64,000 nt of DNA from Mucidula mucida (Eukaryota; Basidiomycota; Agaricomycetes; Agaricales; Physalacriaceae): positions 248,001 through 312,000 of the forward strand of contig JADNYV010000022.1 of assembly GCA_015501055.1 (NCBI GenBank). The letters run 5' to 3'. The notes beneath the pieces are model-generated. The model saw only the letters and a list, made by a program, of their open reading frames with translations, ran no database searches and was not told where the DNA came from. Below are positions 33,247 through 44,681 of this stretch, piece by piece (the first letter of the stretch is position 1; every line of letters begins with the position of its first letter). Position numbers and translations under genes: made by a program.

Positions 33247-34183
33247 GGGATAGAAAGCTTAAGGAGAGAGTGGTTTCATGAAAGATCTGATCACGCGGTC
33301 AGGTAAGCCGTGGGAAAGTTGGGTGACATACGTTCTCCTCTCATCCCGCCTCGCGTGAATGTCATTCAATTTGGAATCTGCGTCTGTATCCCACGTCTTC
33401 TCTCAGCCCGCAATCTCACTCCATGTTTCCCATGAGATCGACTGTCGTATTCAGGTGCCTCAAGTTTGTCTTTGTGTATGGTAGGTGCCTCCTCAATTAA
33501 ATGGTCTTGAGGTCGCAGCCGACGCCACAATCTAAGCAACCTGTGACTCGTCGCAACCTGCACAGCCGCGTACGCTTTCACGCATGATCACGAGTGATCG
33601 AGCGCAAAGACCAGCATCTTTATTGTCAGTGTTCTATTGTTTTTGGTGGTAGGGTACTCTCCGCTTGTCACCATGCCCCTTACCCGAGCGCTGGAGGAGA
33701 GCAGAAATCTCCTGCTTTATGCTTATTACTCCCTAAGCGCCCGCCACACATGCTGGCTCTTCATGTATCATACCGGAAGGTGAGTGGCACATGTTGTGTG
33801 TCCCATAGGGTCCAATGATCTGCAGGGTCTACCTTTCAACTTCGGCGTTCGCTGTTCATTATCTTGTTCTTTTCCGAGAACAATAACATGCAGGCACGAT
33901 CAACCCTAGGTGACAAGGTATCCAGGCGCATTGGAGACAAGACTATAAGGCCATCGACTTAATTGTCTCAAGGACCTGTAATTGTTCTTGTTCGTCGCTT
34001 ATTAAATGAAGACAAGGAGTTGTCGGTCCTTGTTCTTCCTCGCCCATTATAATCTTGACGATTGTTCTCCTTGTCGAAAACAACAATGCCAATGAACCTC
34101 CGTAGCCGCGACAACGAAGGTGATTATTGTTTAGCGCCCACCACAACATACTAATCCTTCACATTCCAGGACGGAGTACCCTC
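33247..34183. other. Long intergenic region upstream of the HMG-box gene
   Basis: More than 900 bases with no supported gene on either strand. The left part (33250-33840) shows nothing notable. The right part (33863-34132) is packed with HMG-type binding motifs, described as a separate feature. An acceptor-like 'cattccag' at about 34163-34170 suggests an intron in the 5' leader. Confidence 0.5.
33863..34132 (+). promoter_or_regulatory. Cluster of HMG-box (ACAAT/ACAAG) motifs
   Basis: Within 270 bases there are about a dozen core sites of the SOX/Ste11/MAT-HMG type (A/T-ACAA-N, either strand): CTTGTTC 33863, AACAAT 33879, GACAAGG 33912, GAGACAAG 33934, ATTGTC 33962, ATTGTTCTTGTTC 33980, GACAAGG 34011, CTTGTTC 34029, ATTGTTC 34060, CCTTGTC 34068, AACAACAAT 34079, GACAAC 34110 and TTATTGTTT 34123. 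Several form close inverted or direct pairs. Because the gene immediately downstream encodes an HMG-box protein, autoregulation is the natural reading. Seen: the motifs. Inferred: their function. Confidence 0.55.
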
Positions 34184-35378
34184 ATGCCCCCGATCTGCTC
34201 GCCCACACCGAGACAAGCTAATTTCAGCTTCCCCGAAAGGCATAACCTCAACGATAGTCCATTCTCCACACCATCCGTCTCCCCATTCCAGCCCGAGCGC
34301 TATCCTACCCCCGACGACTTTCGACCTACTGCCAAGTCACACACGAAGAAAGCCGACGATGGGCACATCAAAAGGCCCGAGAACGCCTTCATCCTCTTCC
34401 GTCGTGATATGTGCCACAAAATCAACGCCGCTAAAGCAGAAGGCGCGAAGCCCAACCGGGAGGCTGATCTTTCCAAGACGATCAGTGAGCAGTGGCGCGC
34501 TCTTTCCGAGGACGAGAAAATGAAATGGAAGAGTCTCGCCGAGCAGAAGAAACAAGAGCATAGAGTGGCGTTCCCGCATTACAAGTACCGTCCCCAGCGC
34601 AAAAGCGGGAAGAATAAGAAGAGGGGCGACTCGGATGTCGACGAAGAGGAGCATGATCAGGATCCTGACGCGGAGTATCAACCGTTGAGAAGCGGGCGCG
34701 GGTCCACAAGGAGTAGGAAGAGGAGCAATGAATTCGACGAGGGGGTGGCCCTTGTCAGACCTCGCGGCGAACTCGTTCGCCCAGCGTCTGCACCCAACGA
34801 AACCTCATACGCTCTCTACCAAGAGATATACGTTCCAAACATGCATCTCGCTCCATCGTGTCCCAGCTCTCCGACACCAATGCCCCGCAACTTGCCTAAT
34901 TTTGATTACCTCGTCAACGAAGGTTTATATGGCGGATACGATAATGGTTTCCCGGTATGTCGGCCTCTGTTCTGGGTGTACACACACTGAGTCTGCTGTC
35001 TGCCTTAAGCACTTTTACCCAGATATCTTCGACACGGTCTCAACATATGGTTCGACGCCCGGCAGCTCGTGCCCGTCATCACCGATGCTTGGCTCGCCCA
35101 ACCTGCATCCATTTAGTGCAGATACGGAATACATCAACATCGACCCACGCCTCTTGGAGGCAGAGATGGACCTGGACGCCCATCTCCGGAATACTTTGAG
35201 TATTCACAACGACATGTACGGATGGGGTGAAATGGATGGCATGATCTCCAACTCGGATTTTGACATCAGAAACCTTTCTCCCATCGACATGGAACGCAGC
35301 AACATGATCTCGATATCTAGTTTGCTGAACGGTGATGAATATGAAGATGGGAAAGACAGCGGCGTTAACGAAGTATGA
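34184..35378 (+). CDS. HMG-box transcription factor (SOX/MATA-HMG type) 1
   Basis: Nuclear DNA-bending regulator. ATG 34184 opens MPPICSPTPRQANFSFPERH. A Pro/Ser-rich region is followed by one HMG box: HIKRPENAFILFRRDMCHKI, then EADLSKTISEQWRALSEDEK and MKWKSLAEQKKQEHRVAFPH ending in YKYRPQRKSGKNKKRG. This is the sequence-specific subclass (RPxNAFxLFR and YxYRP(Q/R)RK) of fungal mating and development regulators such as Ste11 and Prf1. The C-terminal half is acidic and Ser/Pro-rich (PSCPSSPTPMPRNLPNF, GWGEMDGMISNSDFDIRNLS), as in activation domains, ending GVNEV at TGA 35376-35378. One intron follows GYDNGFP, and the acceptor before CACTTTTAC keeps the frame. It is not next to pheromone or homeodomain genes, so probably not the mating-type locus. 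Confidence 0.9.
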
Positions 35379-35588
35379 AAGTAATGAACCCTCCTCCACT
35401 TGGAACTATGTATGATTCACGTTATTATTGCTGCTATCCCGTCTTGCTATCGTTGAATCTATGTGTACGGTTTGCTGATTTCCAGTGTAGTCAGAAATGA
35501 ATCCAAAAATATCTCGTTGCTAGCCGCAGCATGGGAATCAAGTATAAATGTACTCCTGGGTAGTCGTGGTAATATTATACGGGTTCTC

Positions 35589-36137
35589 ATGCCACGCCCA
35601 CGACCGCTGTATTTCGCCTATGGGTCGAACCTGTCCGTGACGCAGATGATAGCGCGTTGTCAGTATAATCCATCCGTGTCCGCCAAGCCCCTTGCTGTCG
35701 CCCATCTCCCCAATTGGACGTGGATCATTAATCAACGAGGGTATGCAAACGTCGTGCCTCCAAGCCTTCAGCTCGATTCGCTACTCTCAGAGGCAACCAC
35801 GACAAACGACGTTCTCCCCTCGACTGGCGTCTATGGCTTGCTATACGCCATGGATCCGGAAGATGAGCAGAGTCTCGATATATATGAGGGTGTAGATGTG
35901 CAGAGACGACCGAGTAGCGTTTCAGAATCGGGTCTGCCTTTGCATATGCGGCCGACAGAGCAAGGGCTCGGCGCATACAACAAGTGGTACATCACTGTCC
36001 GGGTGGTCAAGGTCTTGGACGCGACAGTTGCAGTTGATGACATTGAACGAGTTTTGGTTTACGTCGACGAGTTGCGGATAAAGGAGAGTCTTCCGAGGGA
36101 CGAGTACGTGCTCCGTATGAACAAAGGAATTCAATAG
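35589..36137 (+). CDS. Gamma-glutamylcyclotransferase-like (AIG2/GGCT fold) protein
   Basis: Single-exon gene of about 182 codons. ATG 35589 opens MPRPRPLYFAYGSNLSVTQM; YFAYGSNL is the family's substrate-binding loop. Then RCQYNPSVSAKPLAVAHLPN, NWTWIINQRGYANVVP, GVYGLLYAMDPEDEQSLDIY with EGVDVQRR, where the Glu after Tyr matches the catalytic acid of GGCT enzymes. It ends LRMNKGIQ at TAG 36135-36137. Such enzymes release 5-oxoproline from gamma-glutamyl compounds in the glutathione cycle, but the fold also includes members with other substrates, so the reaction is a family-level guess. Cytosolic. The frame stays open upstream to 35463 but the YGSN spacing favours the later ATG. Confidence 0.85.
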   Translation: MPRPRPLYFAYGSNLSVTQMIARCQYNPSVSAKPLAVAHLPNWTWIINQRGYANVVPPSLQLDSLLSEATTTNDVLPSTGVYGLLYAMDPEDEQSLDIYEGVDVQRRPSSVSESGLPLHMRPTEQGLGAYNKWYITVRVVKVLDATVAVDDIERVLVYVDELRIKESLPRDEYVLRMNKGIQ

Positions 36138-36491
36138 GCGATGGTGTTGGGACTACCAGAGGGTTGGGTGGACAAAGTCATGCGGCCATTTATACCAGCA
36201 GCTGTAATACCGTAGGCGGATTGGTCGAGGCTGATTTTCGATTATCAGATTTTTGATTTCGGGTTAGAGGTAGGGCCAGGTAGGGTTCAACGTTCAGCAG
36301 CAGACGAGAAAAGTAGATTTGAGTAATGTCGTAGAAAAATGGGGGCCAACTCATCTGGTCGCCGTGGGAAGGTCGTACCACGTGTTCTGCTTCACCACTG
36401 CAAGTCCCGAGTCCCGACCCGAGAATGCACGTGCTGGCGCGTCGAGTAACGCGTTTGTGACGGTGTCACTTCCTCCTCTTCTCAACCACAC
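36138..36491. other. Intergenic, SMC2 promoter
   Basis: About 350 bases. Contains an ACGCGT box at 36449-36454, listed separately. No gene seen on either strand. Confidence 0.4.
36449..36454 (+). promoter_or_regulatory. ACGCGT (MCB-like) box upstream of SMC2
   Basis: ACGCGT, the MluI cell-cycle box bound by MBF (Mbp1-Swi6) in yeasts, lies 38 bases before the SMC2 ATG. G1/S control of condensin genes would make sense. One six-base match is weak evidence alone. Confidence 0.3.
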
Positions 36492-39400
36492 ATGCGAATC
36501 AAGGAACTCGTAATTGAGGGTAAACACGACTATTCTCTTCCGGTGAGATGCTCAAAATGTTGTAGGGTTCAAATCGTACCCAGTACGCACTGTTATATCC
36601 GGCTGGGACCCCTCTTTCAACGCGATCACTGGTCTCAATGGTTCGGGCAAGTCGAACATCCTCGATGCCATTGCCTTTGTGCTTGGTATCACGAACATGT
36701 CGGTGGTACGTGCCTATTGCCTATGTGAGGTAAACTAGTAGACAGTCTGTCCCAGATGCGCGCGTCTAATCAGCAGGACCTCATCTACAAGCGCGGCCAG
36801 GCTGGTGTCACCAAGGCCAATGTCACCATCGTCTTCGACAATTCAGATCCGTCCCGAGGACCACCGCTTTACAAGGACTATCCAGAAATCACCGTTACCC
36901 GTCAGGTACGGTTTGTTAACTCCACTGAATGTCGCTCATCTGTTGGCAGGTCGCCCTTCCAAACGTCTCAAAGTACCTTCTCAATGGACGCAAATCGGAC
37001 CTCAACACCATCCAGAACATCTTTCAATCTGTTCAGCTCAATATCAACAACCCCAACTTCGTCATCATGCAAGGTCGCATCACGAAGGTACTTAGCATGC
37101 GGCCACAAGAGATTCTCGGCATGGTCGAGGAGGCCGCGGGGACACGAATGTTCGAAGAGAAAAAAACCAAAGCCAAACGTACAATGGTGAAAAAGGAGAA
37201 ACGCGTAAACGAAATCACGTCACTTATAGACGAGGATATCACTCCCAAATTAGAGAAGCTACGCAAGGAGAAGCAGTCATTCATCCAGTTCCAGAAGAAC
37301 GAAAACGATCTTCAAGTGAAGACTAAAAAGCTTCTTGCTCTTGACTGGACGGGGTTGCAGAAGAAAGCCGCGACCAAGGCAGCGGAGGTCGCGAATAGGA
37401 GAGAAGAGTTATCGGGGGTGAACGACGCGTCCAAGGCCGGGAAGGGTAAAATAAAGGAGGCTGAAGCGCAAATGGCAGCTTTGGAGCAACGGAGGGACAA
37501 GGAGTTGCAGAAGGGAGGAAAGATCAATCAGCTGAAGGAACATTGGAATCCATCGGTCTGCAGTTGGCCGGCGTCGAAGAGAAGGTTTCTATCCAATCCG
37601 CGACTATCAAGGAGGAAGACAACTCCGTCGAGGACAAACGATCTACCATTACTCAGGTGAAGTACTGCACGAACGACGTAGTTTCATTGACCAATACCTC
37701 TTCCAGCTCGAAGCATCACTGGCGGAGAAGAAGTTAGAAGTCGAAAAGCTTCAAGCCTCCCACAAGTCGATCAAGGAAGAGCACGATGCCAGCCAACAGA
37801 AATTGGCCTCAGATGACAGTCTCCTTCAATCTTTGCTTACCGGCCTCACGTCCAAGGGCGATAACACCAGTGGCGGAGGTTATATGGGACAGATAACGCA
37901 GGCAAAAACTCGAATTACTCAAGCCGACACAGAAGAGGAACAGCTTCGCACCAAGCTAGCCATGAAACAAAAGGAGGCTGACGAGCTCCAGAAGCGATGG
38001 GCAGCCGAAGAACGCTCTGCGGGCGATGGAAAGAAGAAGGTCGAATTTCTCAAGAAAGAGTTGGCCAATCTCCAGGAGAATCTTAGTAGATGCGGATGGA
38101 CCAATGAGCAAGAGGAATCATTAGTCGAACAGATCAGGAATCTGCGCTTGGAAGTCAGAAACTTCGCTGAGGTAACCATTCTTTCGTTTCGTTGGCCAAC
38201 ACGCTCATTCTTCACCCAGCAACGGGACCGCGAGAGGAGCAGTATCTCTTCTCTTGACTTCAACTACACCGCACCGCACAACTTTGATCGCGGAAAGGTC
38301 AAAGGCACCGTTGGTTCCCTCGTATCGCTAGACGAAGGAAATTACGATAAAGCCGCTGCTCTTGAGGCTGCTGCGGGCGGAAAGCTGTACCAAGTCATTA
38401 TCGAAGACGAGCGTGTTGGAAAAACTCTCCTCAATAAGGAATTGTGCCAACTCCCGAGACGCGTTACCTTCATCCCACTGAATAAAGTGGACTCAAAGAC
38501 TGCTAGTCAGGTGAGTAGCCGTATCTTGTCATTTCTCAATGTCTCCCTGGCTGATTGCAACACAGAAAGAGCAAGCCGTAGCTCGCGAGACAGGCGGCAA
38601 AGGGCACCTTGCGTTGTCCATGGTTGGTTATCCCGAAGAGCTTTACAACGCTATGGCATATGCGTTTGGCAACACGTTCATCTGCGACGACGCTGAAGCC
38701 GCCAAGAAGGCTACCTTTTCATCCGCAAGGGTGCGTTCTGTAACGCTTGATGGGGATGTCTATGAACCTTCAGGCACCTTGTCGGGAGGCTCTGCTGCTA
38801 AAGGCTCGGGAATTCTCGTGAAAGTTCAAGCCGTGCTTAACGCTGAGCGGCAGCTGGCGGAGGCCAAACAGAAGTTGGCCGCAGCAGAGGCGTACAGCGA
38901 GAAGATGAAGCAGAAGAGAGACACCTGGACTGCTCTAAGCCGTCAAGTTGACATGAAGAAACATGAGCTGCGTCTTCTCGAAGAACAGATCGAAGGAAGC
39001 AGTGGCGCCCGCGTAGGTTACTCATTTTTATCTATTCGCACGATCTGAGCGTTATTGACAGATCGAGACGGACCTGACCGCCGTAAAAAAGACTATCGCT
39101 GAGATGACGGACAATATCAAGGCGGCTCAAGAGAAGAAGAAAGCTGCTCAGGCTGAGGTTAAAAAGCTTGAACGTGATATGAACGAATTCCAGGATAACA
39201 AAGAAGGGAAAATCGAGGAGCTCCGTGTACGTCTAATGCCCTCTCATCTATATCCACCTCCGATGTTAACGCCCCTCCAGGCGAGTATTAACAAGCAGAA
39301 GAGCAAGATTCAGAAGCACTCGGTGACTGTCAAGACGCAACAGAAAGAGCTCCAGACCGCAACGCTTCTACTCGGTATGTTCCAGTCACTCCTCGTTACG

Positions 39401-40719
39401 TTTGGGGTCACTGATGAATTGTGTAGAACAAATTGAGCAGGATATCGAGAAGGCAAAAGGGGAAGTTACAGCAAGTGTCTCCGGCTTGGAGAAAGCGAGA
39501 AAAAATTTGCAGAAGGTAATCGACGAAAAGGCTCGGCTGGAGGTATGTAAGGCGTGCTTCTTTCCTTCGCACTCCTCATGGTCAATTTCAGAATGCCCAA
39601 TCTGATGCGCAGAAGAACCTGGACAAGGAGAAGGAGACTGTCTCCAAGTACGACAAAGAGTTGAATCGTCTTCGCTCCCAGGTCAAGAAGGAAAAAGATG
39701 CCGAAGCCGATCGAGCTGCACAGGTGGTGAAACTTGAAGAGGCGATTTTGAACTTGGACAAAGAACGCAACACTGCTATCGAGAGGGCCAGCCAATTGGA
39801 GGAAAAGTATGATTGGATTCGGCGTGATTATGAGTACGTGATTCCCCAACTCATCAGACCTCCTCTCAATCGCAGCGATATAGATCCTTTGGCCAAGGCG
39901 AATACGATTTCTCAGGTTTGGACCTAGAAACTTTGAGGAAGGAGATCAGCAAACTGGAGAGAATTTGAAGTCGCTTAAGAAGAAGGTCAATGCCAAGGCC
40001 GCCCACATGATCACCGAGTGCGTGTCTCATCGTCCAAATCCTCTCTCGAAACTCACCTCGACGATAGTGTGGAGAAGCGTGAAGAGGCCTTGCAACAGAA
40101 TCTCAAGACCGTTCTTGCGGACAAGGAGAAGATCGAAGTCACCATTGAAGAGATCGATAACTACAAGCGCGAAGCCTTGGAAAAGACATGGACCAAGGTC
40201 TCCAAGTAAGTTTGATACCTCGGCGTATGCGCACAGTGCTTCTGAACCAATGTCCAGGGATTTCGGAGATATCTTTGCAGAATTGTTACCGGGCAATTTC
40301 GCCAATTGCAGCCACCCGAAGGTCAAGATATGATGAATGGTTTGGAAGTCAAGGTACAGCTCGGCACTGTCTGGAAACAAAGCTTGACAGAGCTGAGTGG
40401 TGGACAACGGTAGCTATATTCTTTCACGAAACTCTGCGCGCGCTGATGGTTGAACAGATCGTTAATTGCGCTGTCACTCATAATGGCCCTTCTCCAATTC
40501 AAGCCTGCCCCAATGTATATTCTGGATGAGATCGACGCTGCGTTGGATTTATCTCACACGCAGCACATCGGACATCTCTTCAGAACGCGGTTCAAAGGCT
40601 CGCAGTTTATAGTCGTTTCACTCAAGGAAGGCCTCTTTACCAATGCGAACGTCCTGTTCAAGGCGCGTTTCCGTGATGGCACGTCTATCGTCGAGCGAAC
40701 GGCTGCAAGAACGCGATGA
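36492..40719 (+). CDS. SMC2: Condensin subunit SMC2
   Basis: ATPase core of condensin, compacting chromosomes in mitosis together with SMC4. ATG 36492 opens [15 protein letters not shown], then Walker [23 protein letters not shown]2 head features follow: ITNMSV with [60 protein letters not shown] and [14 protein letters not shown] long coiled coil brackets the hinge ([20 protein letters not shown] through [20 protein letters not shown]). The C-terminal head has [30 protein letters not shown], the signature [20 protein letters not shown] and Walker [21 protein letters not shown], ending RTAARTR at TGA 40717-40719. About 15 introns. Single-base losses are needed to explain frame breaks at 37539-37540, 39962-39963 and 40304-40305, each in an AA that should be AAA. 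Confidence 0.96.
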
Positions 40720-41075
40720 GGAGAACTTTCCGGGTTCGGTTTCGTCCAGTGTAATTGTATGGACACATAATAATTCGCATTTACATTTGTTGTACGATTT
40801 AATTTTAATTTATACACACTGACGAGTACTTTCGAGGTGAAGAACCTCTACACATACATCTGGGGAAATGGTACATTGAAAATATTGTCCATGTGAATGG
40901 AACAAGGATCCGAAAGGAAATGGAGCTGGCTATACAGTGGTGGGTGCATGGAACTAATAATGAAACAATCTGGAGAGGGTAAGGGTATCGAACAGTTGGA
41001 GTGCAAGTATAATAGGCGTAGCAGACAACGAATAGAGCAATGTGCGATAGGGATACAAGAACACCGAGGATCAGG

Positions 41076-44000
41076 TTAGACGATGTCGCGAAGGCTGAGG
41101 GAACTTCAGGCTGTAGACAAGGATGAGAGCAAGCACAAAAACATTTGACAACACAACTTACACATTTAATTCTGGAGAGATAAGGCATATTAGCAAGCGC
41201 ACGCGAACGTAAAGGAATTGACATTACTTATGGAAACACTCGATAGATCGAAGCATCTCGACGTCGCCACCAGTAGCGGTCACAAAATTAATTATGACCC
41301 CACCGCGAGTGTAGTTATTAGGTGCCACAGCCGGAGCAGTACTAATCGGACATCAGCAAAAGAATACAAACCTGTTGAGATACTCACCGGTGCGTATACT
41401 CTTCGACGGCTTTCGGTAAATCTACATATGAGATTAGCATGTATCAATCGTTTGCAGTGTAGGGACTCGCCGTAATTTATAATCAGAGGAATCTGGGATA
41501 CTTCCTGGACATGAACATCGTAAATAACAAGGACTTTCATCGGAGCCTGTCGCATGACGACAGAAGGATTCGTCTTGAATTGCTGAGCGCTGATAACTTC
41601 GTCGCCGAACTCATATCGCCATGCTTACGGGAGGGTGAGAAAAATCGTTCAACGTATTGACAAAATGCTCACCAACGGAATAGCTTCAAGACCCCTGCTA
41701 GCAAGTTTATAGACCACAGCGTCCAAAGCGTTGACTCCACCGACATGAACGATCGCCTGCGATACCTCGACATCGTCAAGAATGTCCGCAAGGGCATCCA
41801 GCTTCCATTCTCTGGCTTGGATGCTTTCTGCGCTAGAAGTACTTCTTCCAGAACCAATGATACCCAGGCCACCTTCAGGGTCGGCCCGGACTCCAGTTCC
41901 AGCAGTGAATGCAAGATACAAGTAGAATTGACGAAGCCCCCGGAAATTAGGCGATGTTTCTATGTTAGTGACAGTGCCATCTCTACGCACAAGAACACGA
42001 ACAGGATCCCTCAGCTGGATCACCGTCGCAAGGTTAAGAACATCTTGTGGCACTGTGTTGGAGAATAACGCAGACTGACGCTCGATTGAGCTAGTCAACC
42101 GCTTCTCTTCTTGAGGAGGGCTAGAGCTCCCATTGGACTCACTAGATCGCGGGGTTCCTATGGCCGACATCTTCCTCACCGGGCCGGGGACGGAAGAATC
42201 GGTGGAAGATAATCCATTGGGAGGGGAACCGGACGCAGGAGGACGAGGGCGCGAAGTCGGGATGAGCCTGACGATGGCGAAGACAAACTCGTGCATGTTT
42301 CGAGCAATCAACTGATCTACTTCGTCCAAGACAAGGAAACGCACGTCAGAACCATTTACACCGACGGGTGCCGTGAAGAACGAATGCAGTTTCTGGGGAG
42401 TGCCACAGACGATGTGAGGTTTGCCCTTGAGAAGTACTTGTATCTCAGAATTATAGTCAACCATGGAGCCCACGACAAGAGCAGATCTGACACCAATGGT
42501 TGAGCCCAAGTCACGGATCATGCGGTGCGCTTGTGTAGCCTGGTCTACGGTGGTAGAAATGATGAGCACCACGGGGTTGACGGCATCCCGATAGGTCAAG
42601 GCTGTTTGAATGGCAGGAATCACATAGGCAGCGATACGTTCTTGTGTCGGAGGAGCTTGTGCAATGATGTCCGACCCACGGAGTAAGAAGGGCAGCGCGC
42701 GCTGTTGAATCTTATTGGGCGGGCCCACACTACGATGACATGTAAGTCGTGGACACCATCAAAATCGGAAAATCCACGAACCCAAAAGTGTTGAGTGAGA
42801 CTTGAAGCTCCGGGGCCAATGAAAGCTGCTCCCATTTAGTTATCACAGGCCCACCATCACGACCCACACCCGTGTCATCAGATGCACCCATAGTCTGGCC
42901 ATGTGGATCAGAAAAGGTTTAAGAGGAATAGATGCGAAACATACGCTCGCAGAATCACGCCGCATCAACCCGGAGACAGAACGACGTTTGTCACGAGGAA
43001 AGCCATCTTGACGACCCATACTGGCATCTAATGGTGGTCGAATGGATAAAAAGTTATCGGAACGACCAAGGTTGTCTGGAGGTCGCATTGGGAGATCAAT
43101 TGTGCCAGTTGACCAAGTGCGCATGGGTGGATTGGGAAGACGTGGAGAGGGCCGCATGTCAGGACGATTAGGATGACCTCGTCCTATGGCGGAAGGATTC
43201 CCGAGTGATTGTGCAGGAAGGTAATCGAGGTTGGGCGTCGAAGTCTTGGGTCCTAAGAGACCGTTATTCGTGACATTGGGAAGACCGGAGATTGGAGTGA
43301 GTGTGGGTGTCTGGACTTGTTGGGTCTGAAGAGCTAGAAGCTGCCCGACGGACGACGTGAGAGTGTTTAATCGTTGTGAGATGGACGTTATGTCGTCTGA
43401 TGGTGCTGGCTGGTTAGGGGCGACATTACCGATTGAAGGGCGAGGGCCCATGTTCCCGCCAGGAGTGAAGCTCCCGCGACGGAGAGCATTGCCAGAGAAC
43501 GGGTCCTTGAATTCGGGTTGAGTACCGTTACTACCATTGTTGTTGGTTAGGGAGCGCTCCAGAAGAACATTGACTTTTCGATGAAGTTCACCGAGATCGC
43601 GCTGAATTTCTCTGGTCGAATACTCGCAACGAATGAGACGATCCAGAAGATCATGGATCATAGGAGAGGCCTTGATCTGTGCTTCAAAGTCGGAGGTAGA
43701 ATTAAAATGGCTACCAGACGAGGATGAGACGGGCGACGAAGATGTAGGGTGACCGTTAGGACCAGACTGTGCTGGAGGAGTGGCAAACCGCTCTCTAGAC
43801 TGTTGAATAGGAAAGAACGGCGAGCCTATAGACGCGCTGGTGTCTGTCATACGGGGCCCAGGGGTCGTAGCATTATCCTCGCCCTCTGGCAGGGACTCAA
43901 GACTGCCGAGCATGCTCGCCTCGCGCGGAACACGGGCCTCGATGGGCGGGTACGGCCTGGTCGCATCTACCTGGCGAAACGACGGCGAACGTCGTGGGGC

Positions 44001-44237
44001 ATCAAAGGGGGACTTGAAGGCAGGCATATCCTCCTGAGGCGGGCTCGGCGACGAGCGGGCGGTACGATAGTCTGAGGGGGATATCGAGATGGATGAGACG
44101 GAGGTTCGCTGGACGTCGTCGGAGCGGAGTGTGCGATTGTGATGCCGAAAGGAGAAGTCGGGTTCGTCGTCGGGGGAACGAATGGCACCGGGAAAGAATG
44201 GCATCGATGCTGGGTTCAGCGCTGCGCTCCTCGCCAT
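41076..44237 (-). CDS. Degenerate DEAD-box (eIF4A-like) protein with long disordered N-terminus; candidate pseudo-helicase
   Basis: Read leftward from ATG 44235-44237 (MARSAALNPASMPFFPGAIR; an open frame extends to 44570). About 450 residues are Ser/Pro/Asn-rich with a helical patch (IHDLLDRLIRCEYSTREIQR and DLGELHRKVNVLLERSL). After WEQLSLAPELQVSLNTFG comes an eIF4A-like RecA pair. The Q motif is kept (GPPNKIQQRALPFLLRGSDI). Motif I reads AQAPPTQERIAAY, with no G-K-T. Motif II is VLDEVDQL. Ia is altered (STTVDQATQAHRM). Motif V, normally ARGxD, is VHVQEVSQI. IINYDLPKAVEEYTH is kept, but motif VI is HRTAPAVAPNN. The end matches eIF4A (FVTATGGDVEMLRSIECFHK) and stops at TAA 41076-41078. ATP hydrolysis looks impossible; RNA or partner binding may remain. 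Frame repairs are needed at 41595 and 41087 only, not in the motifs. Confidence 0.8.
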
Positions 44238-44681
44238 GCTTTGCTGGCTTTCGGTCGTCAGTGACGCTTGTTCTAGAGCAATCAACCGGTCAGTAAATTT
44301 CGTGGGGATCCCAGGTTGGTAAGCGATATGTCGTTGAGGACGATATATGCTCGGGAACGTGGCAACCTCACCTCTTGTCGTCGTCGTTATCGTCAGGGTT
44401 GCTAGCCAGATCCCATGCAGTTCGCAATGGAATGCTGCTCGACGCCGGTAATGTCGCACGAAATTCAAGACAAGATGGTGGAGGACACGAGCCTGTGACA
44501 ATGCGGCACGCTCGGATCCTTTGTTGTCCGCGTGCGGAGACTCCTGTGGCTGATTTTGCATCATGTTCATCTCAAAAGAACAACATCTAAAGGCTAACGA
44601 GTGGACGCGTTTGATATAGTACCAGCTAAGTATATAACTTAAAGAAAGAGAAATCTACTCTACGCAGTTATAGTGCTGCAC

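Noticed and set aside
34184..35378. HMG-box gene as the mating-type (MAT) gene
   Set aside because: Basidiomycete mating loci are defined by homeodomain or pheromone-receptor genes, and none lies nearby; the neighbours (Mob1, GGCT, SMC2) are unrelated.
36563..36580. GGTTCAAATC resembling a tRNA B box
   Set aside because: It encodes the F-K-S-Y-P start of SMC2 right after its first intron, and no A box or cloverleaf can be folded around it.
42932..44090. Long plus-strand frames opposite the DEAD-like gene's N-terminal exon
   Set aside because: Shadow frames of a single long low-complexity exon; no conserved blocks and no splice logic.
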